The notes below the pieces were generated by a model. That model made no database searches and was not told the DNA's origin. It saw only the letters and a program-made list of their open reading frames with translations. From Cyanodermella asteris (taxonomy: Eukaryota > Ascomycota > Lecanoromycetes > Ostropales > Stictidaceae), in NCBI GenBank assembly GCA_900618795.1, contig UYJD01000013.1, forward strand, positions 335,418 through 399,417: a stretch of 64,000 nucleotides of DNA, read 5' to 3'. Every line of letters begins with the position of its first letter. Within the stretch, counting starts at the first letter, position 1. Positions 1 through 10,104 of this stretch are shown here, piece by piece. The translations under genes were made by a program, and so were the position numbers.

Positions 1-279
1 AGGATTTCGGGACTTCGTTACGGATGGTGGGGAGTGTGGAATCGGAGTGACGGCTGAAGTGTGGACGGAACGTCAAGGTGAGCTTGGTGAGGTTATTCGC
101 ACATGTCGTCCTTCGACTGTCGAGCTTCAAGTTTTTGAGATCCAACAGAGCGAAATCTACGTCCATCTATCTTCCCATGGTTCAGTTCTTGCTTGTTACC
201 CTCAGATCGGTCCTGCGACTATAGTCAAGTTTCTCTCTCCCACCTACACATCTGTCTATTCCTGTTCAACACGTTCAAA
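1..279. other. 5' flank of the SDH-like gene
   Basis: No supported gene. This is probably the promoter and 5' leader of the gene starting at 280. The pyrimidine-rich stretch just before the ATG is typical of filamentous fungal leaders. Confidence 0.5.
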
Positions 280-1329
280 ATGCCATCCACCATCACCACA
301 AAGCAAACCGAAATCAAACCAGCCTCTCAGCCATCTCAAGCATCCCAATCCCCTCCCGAATACTTCACGTACCTCTTCGGCTCACCCATAACCCACTCCT
401 GGTCTCCCCTCCTCCACAACACCCTCTACACCCTAACCCAACTGCCCTGGACCTACACCCTCCACGACTCAACCTCGATCCCCTCCTTCCTGCACCTCCT
501 CCACTCCCCAAACTGCCGCGGCGCCTCCGTCACCATGCCGCACAAAGTCGCCATAATCCCCTTCCTGGACGACCTCACGCCCGAAGCACGCGAAATCGGC
601 GCCGTCAACACAATCTACATCGAAGAGCAGCTGTCCCCGACGACGAGTTCGGATACGAGCGCGGAGGCGAGCGGGACGAACACGAGAAGATACATCGGTA
701 CAAACACCGACATCGTCGGCATCCGCGAAGCATTCCTCCAGAACCACCCCCATCTCCTCGACACCGCACGGGCCAAGCCCGGAATGGTCGTCGGCGGCGG
801 CGGAGCGGCGCGAAGCGCGATTTACGCTCTCCATGTCCATTTCCGCTGCTCGCCGGTGTACGTCGCGAACCGCGACGGCGACGAAGTCGACGATCTCCTC
901 GCGTTCTTCGCTTCCGTGCCGGCCTTCTCCGGGTTACGGCTGCTGCATGTGAGGACCGTCGGGCAGGCGCGTTCGCTGGATGGTCCCGTGATGGCGGTGG
1001 GCTGTGTACCGGATTTGCCGCCCGTTTCCGAGGCGGAGAGGGAGGCGAGGGGTGTTGTGGAGGTTTTGGTGGGGAAAAGTCGCGGAGAAGGGGCCAAGGG
1101 CGTCATGTTGGAGATGGCGTATCATCCAAGACTTTGGACTGGGTTGGCGAACGTAGCGGAGAGAGCCGGGTGGAGGGTCGTGCTGGGTACGGAAGCGGTG
1201 CTATGGCAAGGAATCGAGCAGCATCGACTGTGGACGGGGCGCAAGATTGAGGAGATACCGGTACGGGAGTGCGTGGACACGTTCAGGAGAGCGCTGGAAA
1301 CGGCAGAGAATCAAAGGAGTAAATTATAA
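280..1329 (+). CDS. Shikimate/quinate dehydrogenase-like protein with C-terminal SKL
   Basis: Single-exon protein of 349 residues of the shikimate/quinate 5-dehydrogenase family, which interconverts dehydroshikimate/dehydroquinate and shikimate/quinate using NAD(P). The N-terminal substrate domain carries GSPITHSWSPLLHN (residues 34-47) and VTMPHK (84-89), whose lysine is the family's catalytic lysine; GTNTD follows. A Rossmann glycine motif, VVGGGGAARSA, comes next, and the C-terminal MAYHPR and LGTEAVLWQG segments are typical of the family. The ATG at 280 was chosen because homology begins soon after it and its context (TTCAAAATG) is good; an upstream in-frame start at 193 would add 29 unrelated residues. 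The protein ends QRSKL, a canonical type 1 peroxisomal signal with a basic residue before it. It converges on a 3-dehydroshikimate dehydratase. The exact substrate (quinate or shikimate) is not decided by sequence. Confidence 0.88.
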   Translation: MPSTITTKQTEIKPASQPSQASQSPPEYFTYLFGSPITHSWSPLLHNTLYTLTQLPWTYTLHDSTSIPSFLHLLHSPNCRGASVTMPHKVAIIPFLDDLTPEAREIGAVNTIYIEEQLSPTTSSDTSAEASGTNTRRYIGTNTDIVGIREAFLQNHPHLLDTARAKPGMVVGGGGAARSAIYALHVHFRCSPVYVANRDGDEVDDLLAFFASVPAFSGLRLLHVRTVGQARSLDGPVMAVGCVPDLPPVSEAEREARGVVEVLVGKSRGEGAKGVMLEMAYHPRLWTGLANVAERAGWRVVLGTEAVLWQGIEQHRLWTGRKIEEIPVRECVDTFRRALETAENQRSKL

Positions 1330-1375
1330 TAGATACTGTGATGTTCTGTGCTGTATTGCACTGTCGTTATGGCCG

Positions 1376-1537
1376 TCAAGTGTTCTCCTTCTTCAAGAGC
1401 TCAAGCCCCCGGTCCTCGTAGTCCTGATGCTTCTTGGAAAGGATCCAATAGTCGTGGTTTTCCTTCTTCATTAATTCTTGGAACTCATCTTCCAGCTCCT
1501 GGAGTGTTTCTGGGCTGAACTTGAATGGGCTGCTTTG
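1376..1537 (-). other. Open, coding-like extension after the dehydratase stop
   Basis: Directly after the TAG that ends the dehydratase frame (1538-1540), the same frame stays open for 53 sense codons and ends in TGA at 1376-1378. The predicted residues are strongly charged and helix-like, for example LQELEDEFQELMKKENHDY. Either a 45-nt intron (GTGAAA...TTTAG, with no clear branch point) removes the stop and makes this the real C-terminus, or the TAG is a mutation or error, or the frame is chance. Confidence 0.4.
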
Positions 1538-2671
1538 CTAAAGCAGAGCCCTCGCAGCCTTTGTTTCAAATCCAGGTTTCACATCTTCGGCTGCTTCGGC
1601 GGCGGCTTGGGCGGCTTGGGCGGCGATCTCCGTGAGATTGAAGTCTCTCTGAATCCTCTCCCATGCGATCGCGCCCCGCTTCGCGTGCTCTCGTGGCACC
1701 GAAGGGCTGGGATCTGACATTGACCGGTTGAAGAGCTCCATGCTGACCCATCCCTGATATCCAAGCTCTTTAAATATCGTATGCAAGATACGCTCTATCG
1801 GCAGGTACCCACCTCGATGCTGCTCACCGTAGAACAGACGACAATTGCGCGACCAGCTCATACGTGCTGGCTGTGACGCATCAAAATATGGGTGTGATTC
1901 GTTGAGCGGCGATGCTAGTCTTTCTGCGTCAACGACCTGGATGTAGAAGAGCTTTTGCAATCTCTCCGGATCCGAGAGTTCTCGTACCATGAGGCGCAAA
2001 CTCAACTCGAGATCCGACAGTCCCGACTTATTCGTTCCGGTAACGGAGGTCGGGTCAGCGAAGATTTGGCCAGCAATGTTGAATGTGTCGAGGCAAATGC
2101 CGAAGTTCATACGCGCAACTGCAGAAACGATTTGCCAACTTTTCTCCCAGTGATCGACGTGTGTCCCCCATGACAAAGCTTCATAGGCCAGATAGATCTG
2201 GTACTTTTCCGCCAATTCGGCCAGTTCCTGGAGGTCTTTTATTACCACGTCGGCTTCGCCTGTGGTTTCTGACTCGCTCAAAAAGCTGGATGGCACTGCC
2301 ACGATGTCTGTCTTTAGTGCGTTTGCAATTCGGAAAAGGAGTTTCGCTCGCTCGAATGCGGCCGAGCGCGCGGATGGATCTCGCAGACCTTCAAAGTGCA
2401 TCAACGGCTGGAGGCAAATGATTTCGATGTTCAGGCGTTTACACATGTCCCTGACGTGTGCAGCGGCTACTAGAAGGTGGCTTTCCTCAACCCCACTGCA
2501 CTCGTCGCGTGCATGATACTCGAGATCCTCGTAGAAAAGTTCGATGCCTTCGTAGCCATAGCGAGCCGCCATTTCGAGCTTGTCAGCTAATCTGTGGTGC
2601 CATGCACGGCCCAAGGACATGGTCGAGATCGCAAGGCGATTGGACTTTCCAGGCTCTCTGTGAGGCAACAT
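1538..2671 (-). CDS. qutC: 3-dehydroshikimate dehydratase (QA-4/QutC type)
   Basis: Protein of 377 residues of the xylose-isomerase-like TIM-barrel family. It matches the fungal QA-4/QutC enzymes, which dehydrate 3-dehydroshikimate to protocatechuate in quinate catabolism; Neurospora QA-4 is of similar size (about 360). The start at 2671 places RLAISTMSLGR and GYEGIELFYEDL at the expected N-terminal spot; an upstream in-frame ATG would add 45 residues that do not resemble the family. Likely metal ligands lie in AYEALSWGTHVDHW, GICLDTFNIAG, YIQVVDAERL and SMELFNRSM. The tail after NLTEIAAQ is alanine-rich and less typical, and the frame continues past the TAG (see 1376-1537). It is convergent with the shikimate-dehydrogenase-like gene, forming a two-gene remnant or minimal version of a quinate/shikimate catabolic group. 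Confidence 0.9.
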   Translation of the reverse strand: MLPHREPGKSNRLAISTMSLGRAWHHRLADKLEMAARYGYEGIELFYEDLEYHARDECSGVEESHLLVAAAHVRDMCKRLNIEIICLQPLMHFEGLRDPSARSAAFERAKLLFRIANALKTDIVAVPSSFLSESETTGEADVVIKDLQELAELAEKYQIYLAYEALSWGTHVDHWEKSWQIVSAVARMNFGICLDTFNIAGQIFADPTSVTGTNKSGLSDLELSLRLMVRELSDPERLQKLFYIQVVDAERLASPLNESHPYFDASQPARMSWSRNCRLFYGEQHRGGYLPIERILHTIFKELGYQGWVSMELFNRSMSDPSPSVPREHAKRGAIAWERIQRDFNLTEIAAQAAQAAAEAAEDVKPGFETKAARALL

Positions 2672-4085
2672 GATGGAAGTTGGTGCTGTTGCCACTGCAC
2701 GCTGGGTCGGCAACAACTTGAGAAAAACCCGTGCGCTTTGAGCGCGTTCGGACTCGAAGTACAGGGAAGTGAGTGGCGATGTAGGGCGATTGCTGGTGGA
2801 GCACAACGTTCCGAGTCGGAGATCTGATACGCTTGATGGTCGGATACTTTCAACGATTCAACCACAAGATCACGTCACCGACGAGATGGCTGAACACAAG
2901 ATGATTCGAGACAGTTTGGTTCGTCGACTACAGCTGTTACTTTGTAGACGTCGTTGGGAGGCGCTGAACTCAATGCTTGCAAGAAACTTGCTGCAGATCC
3001 TTATCTGGTCGTCCGCGGAGAGGGCACAGGTGAAGGGGGATCAACGGAGATGCTCAAAGAGAGGGTACCCAGGTCTCATATTGAATGGCGACCCGGCAGG
3101 CGTGAAGCTTCCGGGCAGCAGCATCTCTTGTCACATTGATAAAGGGTTTGGCCAAGCAAGCATTATTCGGGGCTACCGTGGCACACGGCGCTTTTGCAGG
3201 TCGTGGCAACAAGAATTCACCACGCAGCTTACGGGAGCCCGTCACGGCTGGATCAGACTGGATATAACCGGGAAAGCCGCGTGTAGACGACGGGAACCAG
3301 ACCAAGGCGTGGTGGAGGCTGTTATGATGGGAAATCGAGGTCTTCGCAGGCTGAAAGATGGCCCGAACGGCAAAGTGAGTCGGTAGAAGAGTTGAGAGCC
3401 GCAAGAATTGCCGTCGCGCGGCCAGCGGCGAAAGCCCGAAGCAGCCGGATCACGTGCGCGGCCGCTAGCGACCTTGGAAGAGATAAGCCGTGCGTGAAGT
3501 ATTGACCAGTCATCGAAGCTGGCTTGATACACAATACGAACGTCCGTTATGCACCTCCGGCACACGCCCGCATAGAACCAATCCCATGTGACAGATAGAC
3601 GTGCTTTTGCGAGACTCGAGGAATAGAACTACCGCTGATAGTTATTGTGACGTTTCTGGGAGCTTTGAGCAAGGTCAAGCACATGAGCTTCGTTATTCTT
3701 TCTGCTCAGCTTGCTCGTCGCTCCAACAGTTGATCGAAAGGACGGTCCAAAGCCTCGCAGCCGGCATATTCCTCGATTCATATAGACCCATACAGCCCTT
3801 GAAGATGACATTCCAGTAGGGTCGAGCTTGTATGCTTGATCGCTTGAATGTTGATTTGCAGTCCATACGTGAGCGCAGATCTCACAATCAACCTTCCAAG
3901 AAGCTTAGAATGAGATCTTGCGACGCGCTTTTCATGCTCACCGTACGGAGCTACAGCTTGGCCAGCGAGACAATGCTGTGGGGACGCGCATTCCGCCGTG
4001 GCTGACCACAATCCATAGGTACATTTGCACTCGCCGACATCAAGCATGAGGAGGGACAGCAACGCTGCACGCTGGAGACCTTTCG
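2672..4085. other. Divergent intergenic region
   Basis: About 1.4 kb between the dehydratase (leftward) and the glycosyltransferase (rightward). Open frames occur on both strands but none shows a domain, coherent composition or splice structure. It is most likely the promoters of both genes. Confidence 0.5.
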
Positions 4086-5378
4086 ATGGACAGCCCCGAT
4101 CATCACCTCCTTGCATTTCGAGCCTTCAACACTCACAACTGCCGCGTCGTGATCACCGCCTTCGTCATTCTCTACTCCACCGCACTCCTCTACTGCTACA
4201 CCCACTACTACCGTGATCCCACTTCCTCGTTCTGGGACGAGAGCAAGGGCTACCACAAGTCGTACTCGCTGCGAAGGGAACAAGAGGCGGAAGCATTCAT
4301 ACACGCCAGCAACAACCATGTCGGCGTCCCGCGCATCCGTCAGCCGCCGCCCGGCAACCCTTCGCTGTGTCTGGCCATCGCGACAGTCGCGAGGCCCAAT
4401 AATCAGTACACGCACCTGACCGTCGGTAGCGTCCTCGAAGGAATGAGTGAGACGGATCGCGCGAAGCTTCACTTCATCTTCTTCATCGCTCACGCGGACC
4501 CCAAAGTGCATCCCTTTCACGGCCAACCCTGGACCGAGAACCTGCCCGACCAACTCTTGAGCTACGACTACGAAGACGCAGCGCAGATACGGAAGATCAA
4601 AGCCTGGGAAGCGAGGAATGACCACCGGAACAAGGCATTGTACGACTACACGTACTTGCTGAGGGAGTGCCAAAAGACGGGAGCGCCGTATATAGCGTTG
4701 CTCGAGGGTGACGTTCTGGCGGTGCCGGGCTGGCTCGAGCGGAGCATTCACGCGGCGGAGCAAGTCGATTCACAGGTCGGGATGAAGGGGAAGGGGGACC
4801 CGAGACCGGGCTGGCTCTACATACGCATGTTCTGGACGGAAACGTATCTCGGGTGGAACAGCGAGGAGTGGCCGACGTACCTCTTCTGGAGCGCAGTCGC
4901 GTGGGCATTGGTCGTTGGCAGCATGCTGGGGTTGCGGAAACGTGTACCCCGAGCTCGCCACTTCCTGTCCGATCCGGTGATGGCGCTCCTCTCGTTTGTC
5001 TGTCTTCCATTGACAATTTGGCTGTACTTTGCAGCTGGTCGGATCAGCATGCAGCCTCCTCCGGCTGGAATTCGTCGGATGGAGAATTTTGGTTGTTGTA
5101 GCCAGGGGATGATATTCTCGGCGCAGCAGGTGCCCACGATCATTGATGCGATCCAGAACAGGCTCGAAGACTACATGGACATGCTGTTGGAGACCTTGGC
5201 TGAAAGGTCTGGGTTGCAGAGATGGGCCATCTTTCCGAGTCTTCTGCAGCATATTGGCAGCGAATCGAGCAAGGGAGATCCAATCGCAGACGCGCGCGCT
5301 CGGATGATATGGAACTTTGCTTTCGAAGGGTACGGGCAGGTATTAGACAAAGGGCGAGCTTCATGGCGAGCGAGATAA
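4086..5378 (+). CDS. PGAP4-like membrane glycosyltransferase
   Basis: Intronless protein of 430 residues. It has an N-terminal membrane anchor (about 21-40), a GT-A-like region with an acidic metal-site motif ALLEGDVLAVPGW (204-216), and then an unusual internal pair of membrane segments (about 265-283 and 297-316) inside the catalytic domain. That arrangement of one anchor plus a hairpin inserted into the GT-A fold is the signature of the PGAP4/TMEM246 family, whose animal member adds GalNAc to GPI anchors in the Golgi. The fungal members are usually annotated only as integral membrane proteins. Location in the Golgi and action on GPI or other glycolipids are inferred from the family; the fungal substrate is unknown. 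The start ATG gives a short cytosolic tail before the anchor. Confidence 0.75.
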   Translation: MDSPDHHLLAFRAFNTHNCRVVITAFVILYSTALLYCYTHYYRDPTSSFWDESKGYHKSYSLRREQEAEAFIHASNNHVGVPRIRQPPPGNPSLCLAIATVARPNNQYTHLTVGSVLEGMSETDRAKLHFIFFIAHADPKVHPFHGQPWTENLPDQLLSYDYEDAAQIRKIKAWEARNDHRNKALYDYTYLLRECQKTGAPYIALLEGDVLAVPGWLERSIHAAEQVDSQVGMKGKGDPRPGWLYIRMFWTETYLGWNSEEWPTYLFWSAVAWALVVGSMLGLRKRVPRARHFLSDPVMALLSFVCLPLTIWLYFAAGRISMQPPPAGIRRMENFGCCSQGMIFSAQQVPTIIDAIQNRLEDYMDMLLETLAERSGLQRWAIFPSLLQHIGSESSKGDPIADARARMIWNFAFEGYGQVLDKGRASWRAR

Positions 5379-5560
5379 TCAAGCGATCCAGATTATTAAA
5401 TTCCTTTTTATCGATTGCTAACGAATATATTGAGTCCGGTCGTCGCTTGCCCTTCAATTTGTAAAACACTCACTGCGATTGAAGGCGACGATTGCGCGAC
5501 CGACAATGTCATTAAGTGTAGGACATGTGGATGAGGGTCGGATGCATCGCAGGTGGCGTC

Positions 5561-7184
5561 TCAAAATGCTGGACCGACAGCGAAGGTCACATCATCGTTG
5601 AAGCCGTTCGCAGCATCGAACTGGTGTACCCCACCATTGCTCGCAATATACCCACCGTTCACGTAGTGTCTGAAGTACCTCGTCGGATAATTCCACGACC
5701 GGATCGCGCTCCCTTTGCCAGTCAAGCCGTCCTGCGTGCAAAACGTGGCATCCTCGTGCATCTGCTTCGAGCCGTCATCGGCATTGACCAGCAGCACAAA
5801 GTTGCTGTGGCGGATAAAGCTGCCCGGCGCATCGGTCGATTCAAAGGAGAAGCACTGACTGTTGCCCAAGCCCGCGCGGACTTTCCAGCTGGCTGATTGC
5901 TTGAGCGCGGCATCGCTGGCCGAGTCGACCACCTGGGTGTTCACGGCGGTTCCAGTGTGCGCGAGGTACCGCGTGTCGTATCCCGAAGTGGTCACGCGGA
6001 GGGAGATGCTAGATCCGGGGGTGAGGACGACACCGCTGTTGAGGGTCCCGGGAGCGTATTTGGCGGCGACAATGTTGTCTTGGACCCTGTTCTCAATGAC
6101 ATCGTCAGGGTAGCCGGAGACCATTACGCCTTCGTAAAATGTGCCTTGGGCGCCGTTGCTATTGTCACCGCCGATTCCGAGGATGATGGAGCCTTCGAGG
6201 CTCATTGGATTGTAGCCGTCGACGGTTGGACGAGCGCCGCGGAACAGGGAAGCCAGAGCGCCCGACACGGCGTTGCCAGCACGAATGGCCCAGTGATTGG
6301 GCTTGCCCTTGACAATAGTAGTCAAGAAGCGATTCGTCTGAGATGGATTGCCCTTGTTCAGCTTGGGGTCCTGGCCCGAGAAAAGTCCATTCTCCAGGTC
6401 TGCCATGACCCAGGGGCCGTCGCCGGTCCCCCGGCCCCAGATTGTGTTGTCGCCGTAGTAGATTGCTTCCATGTGCCCGTTCCCGGTGTCTAGGTTGCTG
6501 GTCTCGGCATTTCCTTCAGACATCATTAGCGGCTAGTCCAAGTAGGTGTGATTCGAAGTTTGAGCTTACCATAATCGAAGCAGCAGGCCCCGTTGTAGTG
6601 CGTTCCGTCTAGGACCGCGTACATGCCCTCGGCTTGATCGCCAGTAGCGACGCCGTCTCCTTGCTTGATTCGATATCCGGTGCCAGGTGAGATAAACACG
6701 CCGTAAGCCTTCTGGCCATTGAGAGTGACCGGGGCACCTAGATCATACAATTAGTCTATAACGTTGAAAGTGGCAGCTCAACACGGATCATAATACCAAT
6801 GGCACTGGCGAGATTATCATAGCCATCCACATCTGGTCCTTGGAAACCACCAGGCGGAGCCCTTGTCAAGTGGTTCAAACGAGGAGACTGATCGTAAATC
6901 GTGGTAATCAGGCACGTCGTGTTCGCACAGAACGTGTCCTGTGCAGCAGCATTGGCAACGCCTCCAGCGGAAAGTGGTACGATTTCGCTCAGAGACCCGT
7001 CAGAACCACGCTGGACCTGATAGAGAGGACCATTATAAGCCGAATATAGGGCTCGGATGGTGCTATGTGCGGCAACGCAAGGCCTCTTATAGGAGGCGTA
7101 TATATCGCAAGGAGCTTCAGCGGCAACAAGAGAAGCAGCGACGACGAGAACACCAGCGCTGCAAAGACGCGAACTTGGTGCCAT
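5561..7184 (-). CDS. abfB: GH54 alpha-L-arabinofuranosidase with CBM42
   Basis: Three exons, complement of 6797-7184, 6570-6737 and 5561-6513, give 502 residues, close to Aspergillus AbfB (499). Both introns are GT-AG and keep the frame (SAIG|APVTLNGQ and DYG|NAETSN). A signal peptide (about 1-22) is followed by the catalytic beta-sandwich beginning PCDIYASYKRPCVAAHS. The nucleophile should be the glutamate of DLENGLFSG (about 225) and the acid/base the aspartate of GIGGDNSNG (about 301). A C-terminal CBM42 beta-trefoil (from about 340) contains the arabinose-binding repeats ending RYFRHYVNGGYIASNGG. The enzyme releases terminal arabinofuranose from arabinan and arabinoxylan outside the cell. 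A TATA element lies about 100 nt upstream. No feature suggests damage. Confidence 0.96.
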
Positions 7185-7286
7185 ACTGTTTGTTGAGGAC
7201 GTCGATTATGAAAAGAGTTTGAACGCGCCCGAGAATGGTCGGACTGTGCACGATTGACGTGAGGAACCAACGGGTGGTGAGGTCAA

Positions 7287-7293
7287 TATATAT
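7287..7293 (-). promoter_or_regulatory. TATA-like element of abfB
   Basis: The minus strand reads ATATATA about 103-109 nt upstream of the abfB ATG, a usual distance for a fungal core promoter with a short leader. I did not find a convincing XlnR or AraR site by eye. Confidence 0.45.
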
Positions 7294-8826
7294 GCCTCCG
7301 CACTAGTCCGGGACGATGATTGTTCGGACTGCTTTGCGTTTGAGGGCAGTACATACAATTGGCAGCGCCAATGCTCTTGCATATACGGGTAAACGGACGT
7401 CGAGGCATCTTTGAGACCTCGTTAGGATCGGATTTCAAGAAGCCCACTTTCGATGCTATGTAACTGGGATCGCAACGCCCAAGAGGGATAGAGCTGTTCC
7501 GTGCCTCTCCGAAGACCCATCTTTTCATGGTTGATGTACGATCGTAGACGATTGTCTGACAAAGAGACTGGGCTCTGTGCTGCTTGAACATCGCAGAAGA
7601 GAGGCATCTTCAATGGCGTTCAGGTGCTGAAGTATTGCGATCGAGTACAGCTGGGACTGGTCAGTCTGGGACGTAAACGCGGGGCAGTTTATCAGACGCA
7701 CACAAGGCAAGGTGGGTCATTGCCGATCTTGCTCCTTCGACCTGTCGGTTGGTCGAGCATTGCATAGTGGTTGAGTGGTGAACTCCAGAGTAGAGATGTT
7801 TGCTGTTCCAGCCGGTTGGCTCGTTTTAGAGTCTCGCTACTGCTTGAACCAGCGCCGCCACTAGTCTCGTGGCGTCAGATAGGCATTTTGACATATGAGC
7901 CGTAGCCATGGATGTGTTGTTTCAACAGTTGAGATGGAAGCGTCATTACTTTCCAATCTCGTGTCGACACAGCCACCGCGAAAGCATTTACCCGGAACCC
8001 ACGTCGCGAACCGGCGAACTGCCTTTGACGGCGTTCGTACCTTTAAGCCACAGAGAATCGACCCACCGCCAAGGCTCGGGGGGAGCGGCATCCGCAGCTT
8101 TCGTTGTGGGGCCCCCATGATTTCCCCGCTACTCATATCGCGCCAAGAAGGACGAAAAGCGGAGGACTAACGAGGGAGTGTAGCATTGGTCGACCTGTCT
8201 GCTGTTTGAGAAGCGGCGCTGTCTTGCCAATAATCACCTCATGCACTGGTGCGCGTAGAAGAGTAGCCGCTAGTGGTAGGTGCTCTTGGCGAGTGTTGGC
8301 GAGTGCTTTCAGCGTACACTAGGGGTGGCTGAGAGCCAGCAGCAGGCAATAGCGGGTGCCTTTAACGCGTATTTGCGGGTGCTCCTATGAAGCACCAGTA
8401 ATCTACGACCTCTACAGATTCTAAAGCTGAAGGGAGTAGATCTCGGTTCCGAATTCTTGACCCACTATTCTGGGCCCAGCAGATGTCATGCATTGGTGTC
8501 TCTCTACGCTTTCCGATATGGACGCCTAAAAAACAGCTTTCTCACAACACCGCCAGCTGACCTACTTGTTTACTGTCAAGGACAAAGCGAGGAAATCGTG
8601 CTTCAAGCGTGTTTCTTATCTAGATGCTGACTTCCGTAGCAATCTTGTACTTTACCGTAAACCCATCTTTAGGCTTTTGTAGCCACTTCCATGACGAAAA
8701 TAATGGATGGGTATCTTTCCACTCGACGTGAGTGAATGGTGGCCATAGTCAACCATGCAGCATGCTATTTTCTCGCGCCGGATCGCAGTCTGCTATGCTC
8801 CTGCATGGCCTGAAGATGGGAGGCTG
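7294..8826. other. Intergenic region upstream of abfB
   Basis: No gene supported. A small direct duplication of TTGGCGAGTG lies near 8286-8306. The remainder is the upstream region of abfB and the downstream flank of the 5S rRNA gene. Confidence 0.4.
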
Positions 8827-8839
8827 AAAAAAAGGCAAA
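8827..8839 (-). terminator. RNA polymerase III terminator of the 5S gene
   Basis: On the minus strand the 5S 3' end runs straight into a short T run and, after GCC, a run of seven T residues. T runs are the standard polymerase III stop. Confidence 0.7.
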
Positions 8840-8958
8840 ACATACAACAGCGAGGATTCCCCAGTGGTCACCCACCTGAGTACTAACTTGCCGATCTGTA
8901 GCTTAGATATGGCAGAGCGGACGGGATGCCTCGTTCTCTACAGTCTGTGGTCGTATGT
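8840..8958 (-). rRNA. 5S ribosomal RNA
   Basis: The 119-nt minus-strand sequence begins ACATACGACCACAG and ends CTGTTGTATGT, as fungal 5S rRNAs do. The two ends pair to form helix I over nine positions with one wobble. Conserved landmarks are CATCCCGTCCGCTC (about nt 31-44), the A-box-like AAGCTACAGATCGG, and the C-box region GGTGGGTGACCACT. The 3' half follows Aspergillus 5S closely (TTAGTA...GGTGGGTGACCAC...GAATCC). It is a single dispersed copy, as usual in Pezizomycotina, transcribed by polymerase III from internal elements. A few differences from the consensus (TACTCAGG where others have TAGTTGGG) leave open that it is a slightly diverged copy. Confidence 0.9.
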
Positions 8959-10104
8959 GCTTGATTGGTGGTCAAGTAGAACATATAACCTCGAGTTCTG
9001 TCTGTGGGAGAACGCTACCCTCTCTGCGGCTGACGGTGAGTTTTCCCTGGTGGGCAAGACGCATTCGCGAGGTGCGCCAAACGCTAGTTTTCCGTGAGAT
9101 GGACCGTTCCTAGAGGTAGTCAAAAAAGTGCTAATACCTGTACTTGACGAGACAAGAAGAAGGTGCATGATCTAGCCAGTGGCCACTCACAACCACTGAA
9201 CGTTTCGTGGTCTTCTCCCGCGCCGACGCCACATCAATCGATCGCCAGGGAAGGTGACTTTGCGAACGCACGCTCAGACGATCGAGAAAGATGGACAATG
9301 TGGGAAGATGATCTGTCGAGTCCCCACAAAAGAGAACAGGGACATCCAGTAAAAGTGGACACGCGGTCGCTGAGGCTGTGCGCTGCAGATTCAGCCTCAC
9401 CTGGACGCACCGATCTCGAGCCCATCGGGGCGCGGCACGCGTCGGTGCTCAACAACTGCTCGTGGGGAACAAAAGCAACTAAGCCGAGGCCTTCGAATAA
9501 GGTTGCGGAACCATATCGCCCACGTCAATCGCCGATTGCCTTAGCAAGATCTCCATTTCTTTGGACCGCCACCCGTCAGCCAGCTGGGGAATCGAACAAG
9601 GGAGATCTAGATGCTGACACGGCCATGTTACATGGCATGTTGCATATTAGTACACTGGGTCATTGCGGCTGACGAGCAGTATTCATTGATTCATTTCTGC
9701 TGCCTGGATGTGCTTACGCACGGCAGGGCACTCAGCCAACCTAACGAACCGTGCGAGCGCCTCATCGAAAGCTGTCTCGGAACCGTGGACGACCTTGTGC
9801 TTGCTCCGATCCAGCAGCAGATAGATATCTGCCGAATCGACGCTCAACTTTCAACTGCTTTTTGGATCCGTTATCCATCGCCAAGGGCCAAGTTAACCAC
9901 CCCTCTCCGGCAAAGACGCTGTCAGTTCGCAGCCACGCGACGCCAAAGGTCTATTCACGCTCGATAGCGACGACCAATTGATTTGAACATTGAGCTACCG
10001 TATCATTGTTCCTTCCACGGCTTGCAATTCAGTTCCCCCGCTCATCGGCTCGTTTCCAAGGTTTCTTGCATTTCCAACGTGTTTCTGTCGTTATCGAATG
10101 CGCA
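8959..10104. other. Intergenic region upstream of the Zn2Cys6 gene
   Basis: No supported gene. One open frame on the plus strand (9163-9672, 169 codons) shows no domain and has an unusual composition, so it is not called. The 3' part is the likely promoter of the regulator at 10105. Confidence 0.4.

Noticed and set aside
2769-3386. 205-codon open frame upstream of the glycosyltransferase gene
   Set aside because: Low-complexity mixed composition, no domain, and overlapping minus-strand frames of similar length; fits chance in GC-balanced intergenic DNA.
9570-9605. GGGGAATCGAAC, resembling a tRNA T-arm on the minus strand
   Set aside because: The flanks do not form the T stem, and no anticodon or D arm follows at the right spacing.
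9163-9672. 169-codon open frame between the 5S rRNA and the Zn2Cys6 gene
   Set aside because: No domain, no signal peptide, and composition unlike neighbouring genes.
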